Below are positions 32,747-42,298 of a stretch of 64,000 bases of DNA, piece by piece. How positions within the stretch are numbered: position 1 is the first letter of the stretch; each line of letters begins with the position of its first letter. The position numbers were made by a program, and so were the translations under genes. The notes under the pieces are model-generated. The model saw only the letters and a list, made by a program, of their open reading frames with translations, ran no database searches and was not told where the DNA came from. The DNA comes from Gammaproteobacteria bacterium (lineage in GTDB: Bacteria > Pseudomonadota > Gammaproteobacteria > UBA6429 > Thiohalophilaceae): assembly GCA_016125505.1 (NCBI GenBank), contig WGLP01000002.1, positions 930,001-994,000 of the forward strand. Direction: 5' to 3'.

Positions 32747-35655
32747 TCTTCCCAACCTCCCACCCGGCACAGGGTGCTCATGTCGCAGTATTTGCAGATG
32801 TCTTTGTTTTCCCACGCCGGCAAGGACTGGCCGGCGTGAATTTGTTGCATGAGTTGTTGCAGGCGATCGCGGATGTCCGCGGTGAGCTGTTGCAGTGCCT
32901 CGCCGCTCTGCGGAAACTTCGATTCGAAATTTTTCGCGCTGCCGATCTGCAGGTATTCCACCTGGGTCACCGGCATGCCCTCGGCCTGCGCCAGCAAGGC
33001 ATAAAACGGCAACTGGATCTGCTCGCCGTTGCGGATATCGGTCTGTGTCGGGGTGCGGCCGGATTTGTAATCCACAATGGCGTAGCCGTCGCCGCCCTTG
33101 TCGATGCGATCCAGACGGCCTTTCACGCGCACCTGTGCATTGAGTTCGGTCTCGCTGCGGTGCTCGATATCGCTGACACGATATTCAAGGTTACGCTGGC
33201 GCTGCCAGTCGATATACGCGGGGATGGTCTGCACCCATTGGTGATACCAGCCGCGATGGGTGTAGTTGTCCTTGAGATCTTTATTGAACACCGCGTCGGA
33301 GATCCGTTGCAGCATGTCGGTGGCGGCGGCCTGGTTCTGTTCGGTAATGAGTTCAGTGAACGGGCCGGGTAGATATTTCACGTCGCCGTGAAAGGCCTGC
33401 AGGCAGAGATGCACGCGTTCGCCGTATTCGCGTTTGGACAGAACCTCGCGGATCTCCTCGGGTGGCCGCAACTTTAAACAACGCGAGGCGAAGAACTGGT
33501 ACGGGCAGTCCAGCAGACTCTGATAATCGTACGCCGTGATGGTGTGCGGGATCAGGTCATCCTGCAAGCGGGGTTGCGGCTGGGTCTGGCGCATCGGCAG
33601 GACATCGCTGTCCCAGCGTTTGACCTGGGTCTGGCCGCCGCGTAACAAGGCATGGAGCGTATTGGCCTGCAGATCAGCCTGATACGCAAGCTGGTGAAAG
33701 CTGGTCAAGGCCGCCAGCCAGGGACTGGGCGCGATCGGTTCGCCGTCCTGTTCGGCGCGATGGCTGATCAGGATCTGCGGTGCGCTGTGGAGCAAACGAT
33801 AAAACTGGCGCAGGCGATCCTGCTGGAAGTGTTCGCGCGTGGTGAGACCCAGTTGTGCGCGCACCGCGTCATTAAAAAATGGACTGCGGGCGGGACTGCC
33901 GGGCAGGTATTCCTGTTCGGCGGCGGCGAGGATCACGCCGTCGAAGCCTTGCAGTTGCGATTGTCCGATGCTGAGCAATTCCACCGGCGAGCGATCGCTG
34001 GGCGGGCGAAAGTAATGTTGTTCGAGATTGCGTCCGAGCCAGGCGCGGAAGTCTCGCCAGTGGCGTTTGCCCTGATGCGCCGGCGCGGCGTGTTGCATGT
34101 CGTCCAGTGTTTGCAGGATGGATAAGCCCGCCGCGTCCTGTTGCATACTCGTGCTCAGGCCGGTGGCGTCGAGCACGCGGCGCAAGGCATGAAGAAATTC
34201 CGAGAGTGCATGGCGCTTTTGAATCAGTTGCACTAAAGGCTGGCAGGCATCGCCCAGGCGTTGTAACAGATCGGTAACCGTGGACGGCGGCACACTCCAG
34301 ATCTCGCGCAGGCGATCGGCGCGATCGTTGATGCCATCGAGATAATGTGCAAGGCCGCGGGTGACGCCTTCATTGTGGATGATGTCGTGTTCGAGGCGAT
34401 ACACCTGGTTCTTGAGAAACTCACGATCGAGATCCGGAAACAGGAACGGCGATTTGCATAAATCCAGCAGGGCGTCCTTGGCGTAATCCTCTTCGATGCA
34501 CAACAACAAGGCTTCCAGAGTGGCGGCCGCACGCGTGGTGGACAAGGCCCAGCCGGCGGCGTCCTGCAAAAAGATCCCGGCGCGTTCGAGCAGAGCGCGC
34601 ACGCGTCGCGCCAGGCGACGATTGTCGGTGACGATGGCGATGTGTTGTTTACCGTCGAGTAACCATTGCCGGCATTGCACGTCGATGGCGTGCGCCTCCT
34701 GTTCGGCATTGAGCGCGGAGAAGATGCTGATACGTGCCTGCAATGGACTCTCAGCGTATTGCGCACGCAGACGCGCGGCACGTTCACGCAATGGGGCATC
34801 ATCACGATACATTTCGGCGATAGCGTTATGATAGGCATCGCGTGTGGCGATGACCGCCGGCTTGCACTCCACGCCATCGCTCAAGCGTAATAGCGCTGCG
34901 TCGGCACGGTTGTGGCCGGGCTCCGCATCAAGATCAAGCGTCCCGTGCCACCACAGATGCACCTGCGGTTGCCGGGTGATCTTATGCAGCCATTCGCGCT
35001 GCGCGCGGTGTTGCGGTTCGATACCGACAAAATGCACTGAGGCGATTTGCGTGATGGCCTCGGCGCTGCGTTGCAAGGCGAGGATATGCGCGGCAGCAGG
35101 ATCGATCAGTTGATTGGCCTGCAATTGGGTATGCCAGGCCTGCCACAGGCCGTGCACCAGACGCGCCTCATGTTGCAGGCCCTGCAGATCGATGCGTCTG
35201 ATCGCATACCAGTCGGCAAGGCGTCTGGCAAAACTCTCGGCATCGCTGGTAAGGCTGACATGATTCAGCGTCAACTCATCGAACAGGTCCAGCAAGGAAT
35301 CCGCCAGGGTCCAGGCATTGGCCTGACCGAGCAGGGCGGGATTCTCAAACAAGGCCTCCACCAACATCAGCAGACGCTCCTGCTGCGAACAGACGCGCAG
35401 CGGCGAGGCGATGTACTGCGACAACCATTGTTCGAAACTCAATATCTGCGGCCCGAGCAAGGCGTGCACACCTTTGGCTGCCGATGCCTGCAACAAAGCC
35501 TGCCGCAACGCCGCCCCCGCCCGTGGTTCGCTGAGCACGATCACCGTCCCGGTCAGATCCGGTAACTGCGACGCCTGATCGACGACATACCGTGCCACCG
35601 CATCCAGCGGCGAATCCCAATAGGGCGTGAAATGGATATTGGGGGAAGAGGGCAT
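32743..35655 (-). CDS. addB: AddB-like nuclease/repair protein with 4Fe-4S cysteines
   Basis: 970 residues of the AddB-related 'probable DNA repair protein' family. The N-terminal two thirds resemble an inactivated helicase (no Walker A visible). The C-terminal third is a RecB-type nuclease: LLDCPYQFFASRCLKLR, GRLDRIDKGGDGYAIVDYKSGR (Asp and DYK) and the terminal CKYCDMSTLC. The DCPY cysteine with the three terminal ones makes the iron-sulfur staple known in AddB. It is probably the partner of the AddA-like gene at 13182, though the two are about 16 kb apart. Confidence 0.9.
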   Translation of the reverse strand: MPSSPNIHFTPYWDSPLDAVARYVVDQASQLPDLTGTVIVLSEPRAGAALRQALLQASAAKGVHALLGPQILSFEQWLSQYIASPLRVCSQQERLLMLVEALFENPALLGQANAWTLADSLLDLFDELTLNHVSLTSDAESFARRLADWYAIRRIDLQGLQHEARLVHGLWQAWHTQLQANQLIDPAAAHILALQRSAEAITQIASVHFVGIEPQHRAQREWLHKITRQPQVHLWWHGTLDLDAEPGHNRADAALLRLSDGVECKPAVIATRDAYHNAIAEMYRDDAPLRERAARLRAQYAESPLQARISIFSALNAEQEAHAIDVQCRQWLLDGKQHIAIVTDNRRLARRVRALLERAGIFLQDAAGWALSTTRAAATLEALLLCIEEDYAKDALLDLCKSPFLFPDLDREFLKNQVYRLEHDIIHNEGVTRGLAHYLDGINDRADRLREIWSVPPSTVTDLLQRLGDACQPLVQLIQKRHALSEFLHALRRVLDATGLSTSMQQDAAGLSILQTLDDMQHAAPAHQGKRHWRDFRAWLGRNLEQHYFRPPSDRSPVELLSIGQSQLQGFDGVILAAAEQEYLPGSPARSPFFNDAVRAQLGLTTREHFQQDRLRQFYRLLHSAPQILISHRAEQDGEPIAPSPWLAALTSFHQLAYQADLQANTLHALLRGGQTQVKRWDSDVLPMRQTQPQPRLQDDLIPHTITAYDYQSLLDCPYQFFASRCLKLRPPEEIREVLSKREYGERVHLCLQAFHGDVKYLPGPFTELITEQNQAAATDMLQRISDAVFNKDLKDNYTHRGWYHQWVQTIPAYIDWQRQRNLEYRVSDIEHRSETELNAQVRVKGRLDRIDKGGDGYAIVDYKSGRTPTQTDIRNGEQIQLPFYALLAQAEGMPVTQVEYLQIGSAKNFESKFPQSGEALQQLTADIRDRLQQLMQQIHAGQSLPAWENKDICKYCDMSTLCRVGGWEE

Positions 35656-35700
35656 GGGGTGATTCTAACGTGTTTGATTTTGTTTCGTCCTGTCGAAAAG

Positions 35701-36290
35701 CAATTTCGCCCGGCGCTTCGCGCCTTTGGCGACCCACTTTCTTTGTGCGAACAAAGAAAGTGGGGAAAGAAAATCGCCCCGCGCTTGCCAGGCGCTCGTG
35801 GCTTATTGGCAGTACTCAGTGACGCTGTGACATTCAGCTTCCCTGCTTCATGTCACAGGCTCGGCGTCCTGCCTCACTTCAGAACCCTTCGGGTTCATCA
35901 AGTACTTCCTGAACTCGCTTCGCTCGTTCTGGTCGCGCCCCGTTGGGCGTCACTTGCGCAGCCAACCGCCACTCACGGCAATCGCATGGGAATTTTCCAC
36001 TGAGAGGGAACGAAGTAAATATTATTAATTCTGCTCTATCTTGCTCAGTGGATAACCCCCATGTTGTCGCAACAGGTGAGCGTTGAAACAGCGCAGGTAG
36101 CGCCCGAAGGGTGGCGGCAAGGACGCCGCCAGTCAGCAGACTGGACAAGGACGTCCTGTCTGCTGACCGCCCGAGCAGTTTCATAAGCGAAGCTGTGCTT
36201 AGCGACAACGGGTGTCATTTCTTTTGGTGACTTTTCTTTGGACAAGCAAAGAAAAGTCACTCGCCAAAGCGGCGCAGCCGCGGGCGAAAT
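35701..36290. mobile_element. non-autonomous element with long terminal inverted repeats
   Basis: The left end (35701-35773) and the reverse complement of the right end (36217-36290) align over about 73 bases with perhaps three quarters identity, sharing ATTTCGCCCG, CTTTGGCGA and AAAGAAA. Each end contains its own 14-bp hairpin: CCCACTTTCTTTGT / ACAAAGAAAGTGGG (35733-35764) and GTGACTTTTCTTTG / CAAAGAAAAGTCAC (36227-36260). Inside is a GTCAGCAGAC/GTCTGCTGAC palindrome near 36134-36167. No transposase is encoded. It looks like a MITE or similar dispersed repeat. Confidence 0.6.
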
Positions 36291-36364
36291 ATCTTTGCCT
36301 AAAAAGAGGGTCCCTCGCCAAAGTCGAAGTGGCGAGCGAAAAGATTTTATGAACAAGACACTGG

Positions 36365-36396
36365 ATTCCGGATACATCCTTCGGATGTTCCGGAAT
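36365..36396. repeat. short palindrome
   Basis: ATTCCGG / CCGGAAT arms with an inner CATCC / GGATG pair, of the TGGATTCCGG...CCGGAATGACGG sort common between genes in many Proteobacteria. There is no T-run. Confidence 0.5.
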
Positions 36397-36448
36397 GACG
36401 GCGGTTCCTGATGATAAATTTACGAAATAAAAATTAAAAAACGAAAAA

Positions 36449-36772
36449 CTACTTTTCCAGATACTTCAACTTATCCTTCACCCCATCCCATTCCTTGGCA
36501 TCGGCGGGGGGCTCTTTCATCTCGGTGATGACCGGCCATTTTTTGGCGAGTTCGGCGTTGAGCGCGGTGAATTGTTCCATGCCTGCCGGGACGTCGTCTT
36601 CGGCGAAGATGGCTTCGGCGGGGCATTCGGGTTCGCACAGGGTGCAGTCGATGCATTCGTCGGGGTCGATGACCAGGAAGTTGGGTCCTTCGTGGAAGCA
36701 GTCTACCGGGCAAACTTCAACGCAGTCGGTGTATTTACATTTGATGCAGTTATCGGTAACGACGTAGGTCAT
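36449..36772 (-). CDS. fdxA: FdxA-type 7Fe-8S ferredoxin
   Basis: 107 residues. Nine cysteines lie in the FdxA pattern: [18 protein letters not shown] at the N-terminus and [12 protein letters not shown] around residues 40-51, giving one 3Fe-4S and one 4Fe-4S cluster. The long acidic/aromatic C-terminal extension (residues 60-107) is typical for FdxA. It is a small electron carrier of the cytoplasm and follows mutS on the same strand, a common pairing. Confidence 0.95.
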   Translation of the reverse strand: MTYVVTDNCIKCKYTDCVEVCPVDCFHEGPNFLVIDPDECIDCTLCEPECPAEAIFAEDDVPAGMEQFTALNAELAKKWPVITEMKEPPADAKEWDGVKDKLKYLEK

Positions 36773-36835
36773 GCTTTACTCCTTGACGATCTGGACCCTG
36801 AGGTTTGTGCTCGGGGTATGGTAAACCTTCGGCCT

Positions 36836-39397
36836 TCATTTTTCGAGTTCGGATTTGAGGCGATAGAGGATATCCAACGCATCCCGGGGACTGGTTTGAT
36901 CCAGGTCAAGTTGCCGCAGGGCGACGATGATCGGTGATGTTTTCACCGCGGGTGCCTTGCGCGGTTTTGGCCGGGTGTCGATAGGGCCGTTGCCGTTTTC
37001 CAGTTCATGCAATTTCTGCCGGGCTTGCGCGATCACGTCCTGCGGGACACCGGCCAGGGCAGCGACCTGCAGGCCGTAGCTGTCATTAACGGCGCCGTCT
37101 TTGACCATATGGTTAAAGATGATCGTTTGTCCCTGTTCGATGGCATCCACGTGCACGTTGCGGATGCCGGGATGAAACTCAGGCAGCCGGGTCAATTCGA
37201 AATAGTGGGTGGCGAACAGGGTGAACGCGCGCAGGCTTTTCGCCAGTTGCCCGGCGCAGGCCCAGGCGAGGGCGAGGCCATCGAAGGTGCTGGTGCCGCG
37301 GCCGATCTCATCGAGCAATACCAGACTGTGTTGTGTGGCATTGTGCAAGATGTTGGCGGTCTCGGTCATTTCCACCATGAAGGTCGAACGTCCGCTGCTG
37401 ATGTCATCGGCGGCGCCGATGCGCGTGAAGATCCGGTCGATGGGACCAATAACCGCGTGTTCCGCCGGGACATAGCTGCCGGTATAGGCGAGCAGCACGA
37501 TGAGCGCGGCCTGGCGCATGTAAGTGGATTTACCGCCCATGTTGGGTCCGGTGATGATCAGCATGCGTTGCTGGTCATCAAGTTGTAAATCATTTGGGGT
37601 AAACACCTGTTCCAGGCTTTGTTCGATCACCAGATGACGGCCTGCGCTAATCGAGATGCCTGGCCGATCCGTCAGTGTGGCCGGTCGCAGGTTCAGGGTG
37701 TCCGCGCGTTCGGCGAGATTGGTGAGGGCGTCGAGCTCGGCAAGCGCACTGGCGCATTGCTGCAAGGCCGCGAGGTGCGTATTGAGTTGTGTCAGCAGAT
37801 CCTCGTACAGCGCCTTTTCCTTGGCGAGGGCACGTTCGCCCGCACTCAACACTTTATCTTCGAGTTGTTTCAATTCCGGTGTGATATAGCGCTCGACACC
37901 CTTGAGGGTCTGCCGGCGTTGATAATCGTCCGGGACTTTTTCCGATTGTGCGCGAGTGACTTCGATGTAGTAACCGTGCACGCGATTGAATCCGATCTTC
38001 AGCGTCGGGATGTTGCTGCGCTGGCGTTCGCGGGTTTCCATTCTGGCGAGGATGTCGCTGACGTTGTCGCGCGTGGCGCGCAAGTCATCCAGTTCACTGT
38101 CGTAGCCGTCGGCGATCACGCCGCCGTCGCGGATCAGTTGCGGTGGTTCCTCGATGATCGCGCGGGTCAGCAAATCCACGATCTGCGCAAACGGTGGCAT
38201 GCCTGCGAGCAGTGTCTTAAGGGCAGCAAGCTGGTTGCCTTTAAAGAAGGTGTGCAACGCAGGCAGTTGTGCCAGCCCGAAGCGTAACTGGGTCAGGTCG
38301 CGAGGCCGTGCCGAACGCAGGGCGACGCGGGCCAGGATGCGTTCGAGATCGCCGATGCCGCGCAGGATATCGTGCACCGGTTCATAACGGTATTCATTGA
38401 TCAAGGTGCCAATGACCTGCTGGCGTTGTTCGATGATGGCGCGATCGCGCAGTGGCCGTTTCAACCAGCGCCGCAGGAGTCGGCTGCCCATGGGGGTGGC
38501 GGTTTGATCCATGACGCCGATCAGGGAATGTTTTTGATTGCCGCTGAGACTGGTTTCGATTTCCAGGTTACGCCGCGTGGCGGCATCGAGAATGATCGCG
38601 TCGTCGTGTTGTTCGGTCTGGATTGCGCGGATGTGCGGGACATTCCCGCGTTGGGTTTCGTGCACGTATTGTAACAAGGCACCGGCGGCGCCAACTGCAA
38701 AGGGCAGATCATCAATGCCAAAACCGCCCAGGTGTGTGGTGTGGAATTGATTGCATAAGATTTTTTGTGCGTGGCTGTGGGTGAAGGTCCACGGCGGTTG
38801 TGCGCTCCAGCGACCATGACGTTGCAGGTTCAGGGGATAAGAGATCGCTTCGTCGTAAATGACTTCCGCCGGCTTGAGCCGTTCCAGTTCCGATTGCAGG
38901 GCTTCGAGAGAATGCACTTGCATGACACTGAAACGGCCACTGCTCATGTCGAGTACGGCGATGCCGGTGTCCTGTTTGTATTGGTACAGGGCGACCAGCA
39001 AATTTTCCTGGCGTTCTTCCAGCAAGGCCTCATCGGTGATCGTGCCGGGTGTGACGATGCGAACCACCTTGCGTTCCACCGGGCCTTTGCTTTGCGCCGG
39101 ATCGCCGATCTGTTCGCAGATGGCGACCGACTCACCCAGTTTGAGCAGGCGCGCCAGATAGGTATCCACGGCATGATAGGGCACACCGGCCATGGGGATC
39201 GGTTCGCCCGCCGACTGGCCGCGATGGGTCAGTGTGATGTCGAGCAGTTTGGCGGCGCGGCGCGCATCGTCATAGAACAACTCGTAAAAGTCGCCCATGC
39301 GATAGAACAATAAGATCTGGGGGTGGTCGGCCTTGATGCGCAGATACTGCTGCATCATGGGTGTGTGCTGGTGCGGTGGTTCGGTTACACGCGACAT
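36836..39397 (-). CDS. mutS: DNA mismatch repair protein MutS
   Basis: 853 residues, the normal size. The mismatch-wedging Phe-x-Glu sits in [12 protein letters not shown] (about residues 31-42). The ATPase has Walker [15 protein letters not shown], Walker [17 protein letters not shown] and the ATHYFELT segment. The tail ends with the beta-clamp/tetramer helix ([18 protein letters not shown]). It recognises mismatches and recruits MutL. Confidence 0.98.
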   Translation of the reverse strand: MSRVTEPPHQHTPMMQQYLRIKADHPQILLFYRMGDFYELFYDDARRAAKLLDITLTHRGQSAGEPIPMAGVPYHAVDTYLARLLKLGESVAICEQIGDPAQSKGPVERKVVRIVTPGTITDEALLEERQENLLVALYQYKQDTGIAVLDMSSGRFSVMQVHSLEALQSELERLKPAEVIYDEAISYPLNLQRHGRWSAQPPWTFTHSHAQKILCNQFHTTHLGGFGIDDLPFAVGAAGALLQYVHETQRGNVPHIRAIQTEQHDDAIILDAATRRNLEIETSLSGNQKHSLIGVMDQTATPMGSRLLRRWLKRPLRDRAIIEQRQQVIGTLINEYRYEPVHDILRGIGDLERILARVALRSARPRDLTQLRFGLAQLPALHTFFKGNQLAALKTLLAGMPPFAQIVDLLTRAIIEEPPQLIRDGGVIADGYDSELDDLRATRDNVSDILARMETRERQRSNIPTLKIGFNRVHGYYIEVTRAQSEKVPDDYQRRQTLKGVERYITPELKQLEDKVLSAGERALAKEKALYEDLLTQLNTHLAALQQCASALAELDALTNLAERADTLNLRPATLTDRPGISISAGRHLVIEQSLEQVFTPNDLQLDDQQRMLIITGPNMGGKSTYMRQAALIVLLAYTGSYVPAEHAVIGPIDRIFTRIGAADDISSGRSTFMVEMTETANILHNATQHSLVLLDEIGRGTSTFDGLALAWACAGQLAKSLRAFTLFATHYFELTRLPEFHPGIRNVHVDAIEQGQTIIFNHMVKDGAVNDSYGLQVAALAGVPQDVIAQARQKLHELENGNGPIDTRPKPRKAPAVKTSPIIVALRQLDLDQTSPRDALDILYRLKSELEK

Positions 39398-39502
39398 TGG
39401 CCGAGAGTGTAGCGAAATTTGGACAGGTTTTGTAACCTTTTGCTATCTTTACAAAAAACACGCACAATAACGACATAATAAGCACCCAGTGCGGAGGAAA
39501 GC

Positions 39503-39808
39503 ATGGCCGACTATACGGAGAAACGCAGTTATAAACGCGTCAAGGTCGAGTGCAATATTCAATACAAAATGCTCGACAGCGATGTCGAAGAGAATGAAGT
39601 CGGGCAACTGGAAAACATCAGCGGTCGCGGTCTGATGTTCATCGCCGAACGCGGCGTTCCCCTGAACGCAGAGCTGGAAATCCGGGTCGAGCCCGGTAAC
39701 GATCTCACGCCGCCATTACATGCGCGTGTTCAGGTGGTGCGTATGGAAAAGCAGCGTAAAGGCGGCGGCTATGAGATTGGCGCGGTGATTCGCGAGACTT
39801 ACGAATAA
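39503..39808 (+). CDS. single-domain PilZ protein
   Basis: 101 residues. The c-di-GMP motif is YTEKRSYKRVKVECNIQY (R-x-x-x-R at residues 7-11), and the second element is NISGRGLMF in place of D-x-S-x-x-G, with Asn for Asp. GGAGGAAAGC precedes the ATG. Binding of c-di-GMP is likely but the Asp-to-Asn change could weaken it. It is convergent with a small unknown gene. Confidence 0.88.
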   Translation: MADYTEKRSYKRVKVECNIQYKMLDSDVEENEVGQLENISGRGLMFIAERGVPLNAELEIRVEPGNDLTPPLHARVQVVRMEKQRKGGGYEIGAVIRETYE

Positions 39809-39830
39809 ACGGATTGAACGCAAAAGACCT

Positions 39831-40118
39831 TTACGCGGTGACGTTCAGACGATTCACCAACTCGCCCGGTTCCCCCGCCAGGGCAACGTCCCGATACGTA
39901 CGCACAGCCGTTTCCCCGGTACGCGTGAAATTTCCCGGCGAGTTACTCTGTAAAAACAGCGGCGCGCGACGACTGCCTTGATCACTACCCGGGTTATCAA
40001 TCACATTCGGCTGGAATTCGGACGTGACCTCCGTGCGGGGTGGGGCCGGTCGCCGCAGGACGGGTTCGGGGCGGGTACCCGCAATGACAGGCAGGGAGTT
40101 GTTGGTGTAAATCTGCAT
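39831..40118 (-). CDS. small hypothetical protein
   Basis: 95 residues, no signal peptide or membrane segment. The first 60 residues are Pro/Arg-rich and probably disordered; the last 30 (TRTGETAVRTYRDVALAGEPGELVNRLNVTA) look like a conserved helix ending. I recognise no named family. The gene lies between convergent pilZ and divergent pncC and has GAAG a few bases before the ATG. Confidence 0.65.
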   Translation of the reverse strand: MQIYTNNSLPVIAGTRPEPVLRRPAPPRTEVTSEFQPNVIDNPGSDQGSRRAPLFLQSNSPGNFTRTGETAVRTYRDVALAGEPGELVNRLNVTA

Positions 40119-40174
40119 TGCTTCTTTGTCGTACAGGCGAGAGATAATTAAAGACTGCTTTTAAATGAATTACC

Positions 40175-40681
40175 ATGTCAGCGATGAGTATCCCTTCCGA
40201 TGAACAATTGCAGCACCTGGCGGGTGAGGTCGGTGAACGGCTTAAACAATCCGGCAGGATGCTGGCCTGTGCCGAATCCTGCACCGGTGGCCTGGTCAGC
40301 AAGGTCATCACCGATATTTCCGGCAGTTCGGAATGGTACGACCGGGGGTTTATCACTTATACCAACCAGGCCAAACAGGACATGCTCGGTGTCCCCGCCG
40401 AAACCCTGGCCGAACACGGTGCGGTAAGCGAACACACGGCGCGGGCCATGGCGGCGGGCGCCATCCGCCACAGTCAGGCCGCGATGACGCTTGCCATCAC
40501 CGGGATTGCCGGGCCCGGCGGGGGAAGTCTGGACAAACCGGTAGGTACCGTCTGGTTTGCCTGGGCCCGTCGCGATAGCCAGGTGGAGACCGACAAGCAA
40601 CAGTTTCTTGGGGATCGCGATGCGGTGCGGCGTCAGGCAGCCGCCCATGCCTTGCAGGGTGTGTTGAGCCGACTTGGATAA
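40175..40681 (+). CDS. pncC: nicotinamide-nucleotide amidase (CinA C-terminal type)
   Basis: 168 residues. The CinA C-terminal domain motif ACAESCTGGLVSKVITDISGSSEWYDRGFITYTNQAKQ and GIAGPGGGSLDKPVGTVWFAW are complete. It deamidates NMN to NaMN in NAD salvage. A second ATG at codon 4 is an alternative start. It is upstream of recA, as cinA/pncC often is; here thpR and a WYL gene intervene. Confidence 0.95.
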   Translation: MSAMSIPSDEQLQHLAGEVGERLKQSGRMLACAESCTGGLVSKVITDISGSSEWYDRGFITYTNQAKQDMLGVPAETLAEHGAVSEHTARAMAAGAIRHSQAAMTLAITGIAGPGGGSLDKPVGTVWFAWARRDSQVETDKQQFLGDRDAVRRQAAAHALQGVLSRLG

Positions 40682-41219
40682 GCCTGTTTCCCAGCGATTG
40701 TTTTTCGCGCTTTGGCCCGCGCCCGAGGTCGCGCAGACGATCTGGCGCAGTGCGGCATCGCTGGTGCCGAAAGGCGTTGGGCGACGCCTGCCTCCGCAAC
40801 ACATCCATCTCACACTGGCGTTTCTGGGCACGATTTCGGAACAACAAGAGCAGTGTGTCTGTCGCGCGGCTGCGGGGGTTCGCGGTGAAGGATTTACCCT
40901 CCAGTTTGATACTGCCGGACATTTCCCCCGACCGCAGGTGGTGTGGTTGGGGGTAAATCAACTGCCCTTAGCCTTGCAGACCTTGCAAACACAGTTAGTC
41001 AGTGAACTGACTCGGCAATGTGGGTATGAGCCCGAGCCCCGGCCCTTTGTGCCGCACCTGACCCTGTGGCGCAAGGTTCGACGCGTTGAATTACCCGCGA
41101 CGATGCCGCCAATCGCCTGGCCGGTCAGCCGGTTTGTGCTGGCGCGGTCGCGCACCCTACCGACGGGCGCGGAGTACTCGATTGTGCAGGAATGGCCGCT
41201 GGCCGCAGTTCAGGAATGA
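40674..41219 (+). CDS. thpR: RNA 2',3'-cyclic phosphodiesterase (LigT-like)
   Basis: 181 residues of the 2H phosphoesterase family with both H-x-T-L motifs: HIHLTLAFLG (about 43-52) and VPHLTLWR (about 125-132). It begins with the typical RLFFALWP strand. The only plausible start is a TTG at 40674 that overlaps the pncC end by eight bases, so translational coupling is expected. Its 3' end overlaps the convergent WYL gene by ten bases. Confidence 0.9.
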   Translation: MDKPVSQRLFFALWPAPEVAQTIWRSAASLVPKGVGRRLPPQHIHLTLAFLGTISEQQEQCVCRAAAGVRGEGFTLQFDTAGHFPRPQVVWLGVNQLPLALQTLQTQLVSELTRQCGYEPEPRPFVPHLTLWRKVRRVELPATMPPIAWPVSRFVLARSRTLPTGAEYSIVQEWPLAAVQE

Positions 41220-42103
41220 AACGCCCAGCCGGCGAAGGGTTCGATCTCGTCGCGATTGCGCAGGGCCAACTGGTAGGCGTTGGGGTTGAGTGAGTGATCC
41301 TGGGTGGTATCCACGGCCAGGCGCTGTAATACATAAGCGATGAGGGCTCGCCGCACTGTCAGCTCAATCAGGTCGTTCTCACCACGATAGTCGATCATGA
41401 GGCTCATGCGTTTTTGTGTATCCAGCTTGGGATGGGGCGTCAGTTGCAGAGTGACCATCTCGGTCCAGTCGTCGTCGTACTGCGCGCTGGATTCCGCCGC
41501 CGCGTCCAGTTTCCGCGCCTCCACAAACCGCGACAACACGAAATCGCGAAAATCGTAGGTCTCTTCGTTGTACGCCCGCACGTGCCAGCGCAAACCGGTG
41601 TTCACTAAGGAATGCGGCTCCAGGATACGCGGGTCATGCTGTTCCCGATCCGTCAGGGAGTAGTACACCGCCTCCAGTTTGCTGCGGGACTTGATGGCGC
41701 GCAGGATCTGCGCCAGCACGGCCTTGTCCGGAAAGCGGTTGGGCGTGGGCAGGGTATCGACGGTCACGCCATAGATGGGTTCGTTTTCATAGGGACCGCC
41801 GGCCGCCGCCAGGTTGGCGGCAATCAGGGGTAGCACGTTGGCCGGGGTCAGGTCGGCAAACACCTCACGAAAGCCTTCACCGGGGACAAATCCAAAGACG
41901 TTGTGTTTATAGATCAGGTTGTCCGGGGCGAGGTCGCCGTAGAGCTTGAGGTCCTTGGTGGCCGCCGCGTCGGACATGCCGAAGGCCTTGGCAACGTCGC
42001 TGCGGGTAATCACACCGGTGTAATAGGCCATGATTTCAATATATTGCAGGCGCTGGCGGGTGGCCCATTTGACGTCCAGACGCATTTTCTCTTTTGAAAC
42101 CAT
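41210..42103 (-). CDS. WYL-domain transcriptional regulator (CapW/BrxR-like)
   Basis: 297 residues. An N-terminal winged helix (RQRLQYIEIMAYYTGVITRSDVAKAFGMSDAAATKDLKLYGDLAPDNLIYKHN) resembles the BrxR/CapW regulators of defence islands. Next comes a WYL fold (about 120-200: LEAVYYSLTDREQHDPRILEPHSLVNTGLRWHVRAYNEETYDFRDFVLSRF) and a C-terminal extension. WYL regulators sense nucleic-acid ligands, and some control DNA-damage genes. AGGGAG eight bases before the ATG at 42103 decides the start. It is divergent from recA over 195 bp, with no defence genes beside it. Confidence 0.88.
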   Translation of the reverse strand: MVSKEKMRLDVKWATRQRLQYIEIMAYYTGVITRSDVAKAFGMSDAAATKDLKLYGDLAPDNLIYKHNVFGFVPGEGFREVFADLTPANVLPLIAANLAAAGGPYENEPIYGVTVDTLPTPNRFPDKAVLAQILRAIKSRSKLEAVYYSLTDREQHDPRILEPHSLVNTGLRWHVRAYNEETYDFRDFVLSRFVEARKLDAAAESSAQYDDDWTEMVTLQLTPHPKLDTQKRMSLMIDYRGENDLIELTVRRALIAYVLQRLAVDTTQDHSLNPNAYQLALRNRDEIEPFAGWAFHS

Positions 42104-42201
42104 GCTTACTCCCTGCAAAGACTCGCGGATTATACGGATTGCTATCGGCTCTCTCAATAAAATCTACTAGATAATAAAAAATACAAAGGTAGTAAAAAAT
42201 A

Positions 42202-42230
42202 TTGACATAGCGAAATGTATTGCCTAGAGT
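42202..42230 (+). promoter_or_regulatory. sigma-70 promoter of recA
   Basis: Perfect TTGACA at 42202-42207, a 17-bp spacer and TAGAGT at 42225-42230, 68 bp before the recA start. No CTG-N10-CAG LexA box overlaps it. A weak inverted repeat TACTA (42165-42169) / TAGTA (42190-42194) lies just upstream in an A/T-rich tract. Confidence 0.7.
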
Positions 42231-42298
42231 ACAGACATACCGCAGCCACGGGCTGCATGAAGTCTCGAATCAAACAGTACGAACGCGGAGGAATGAAC

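Larger units (their letters stand above)
35656..36448. other. gene-free region holding an inverted-repeat element
   Basis: About 790 bp without a credible gene between the AddB-like gene and fdxA. It contains the element described at 35701-36290, a CTCGCCA/TGGCGAG hairpin at 36314-36336 and an ATTCCGG...CCGGAAT palindrome at 36365-36396. Open frames in it are short, Arg/Ser-rich and lack ribosome sites. Confidence 0.6.

Noticed and set aside
35632..36377. Several Arg/Ser-rich open frames between addB-like and fdxA
   Set aside because: They lie in the inverted-repeat element, lack ribosome sites and have no family features.
41210..42103. CBASS or BREX defence system around the WYL regulator
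   Set aside because: Flanking genes are pncC, thpR and recA; no cyclase, effector or Brx/Pgl genes are present.
42104..42298. LexA box in the recA promoter
   Set aside because: No CTG-N10-CAG and no TTAG-N6-TACTA match found by eye in the 195-bp gap.
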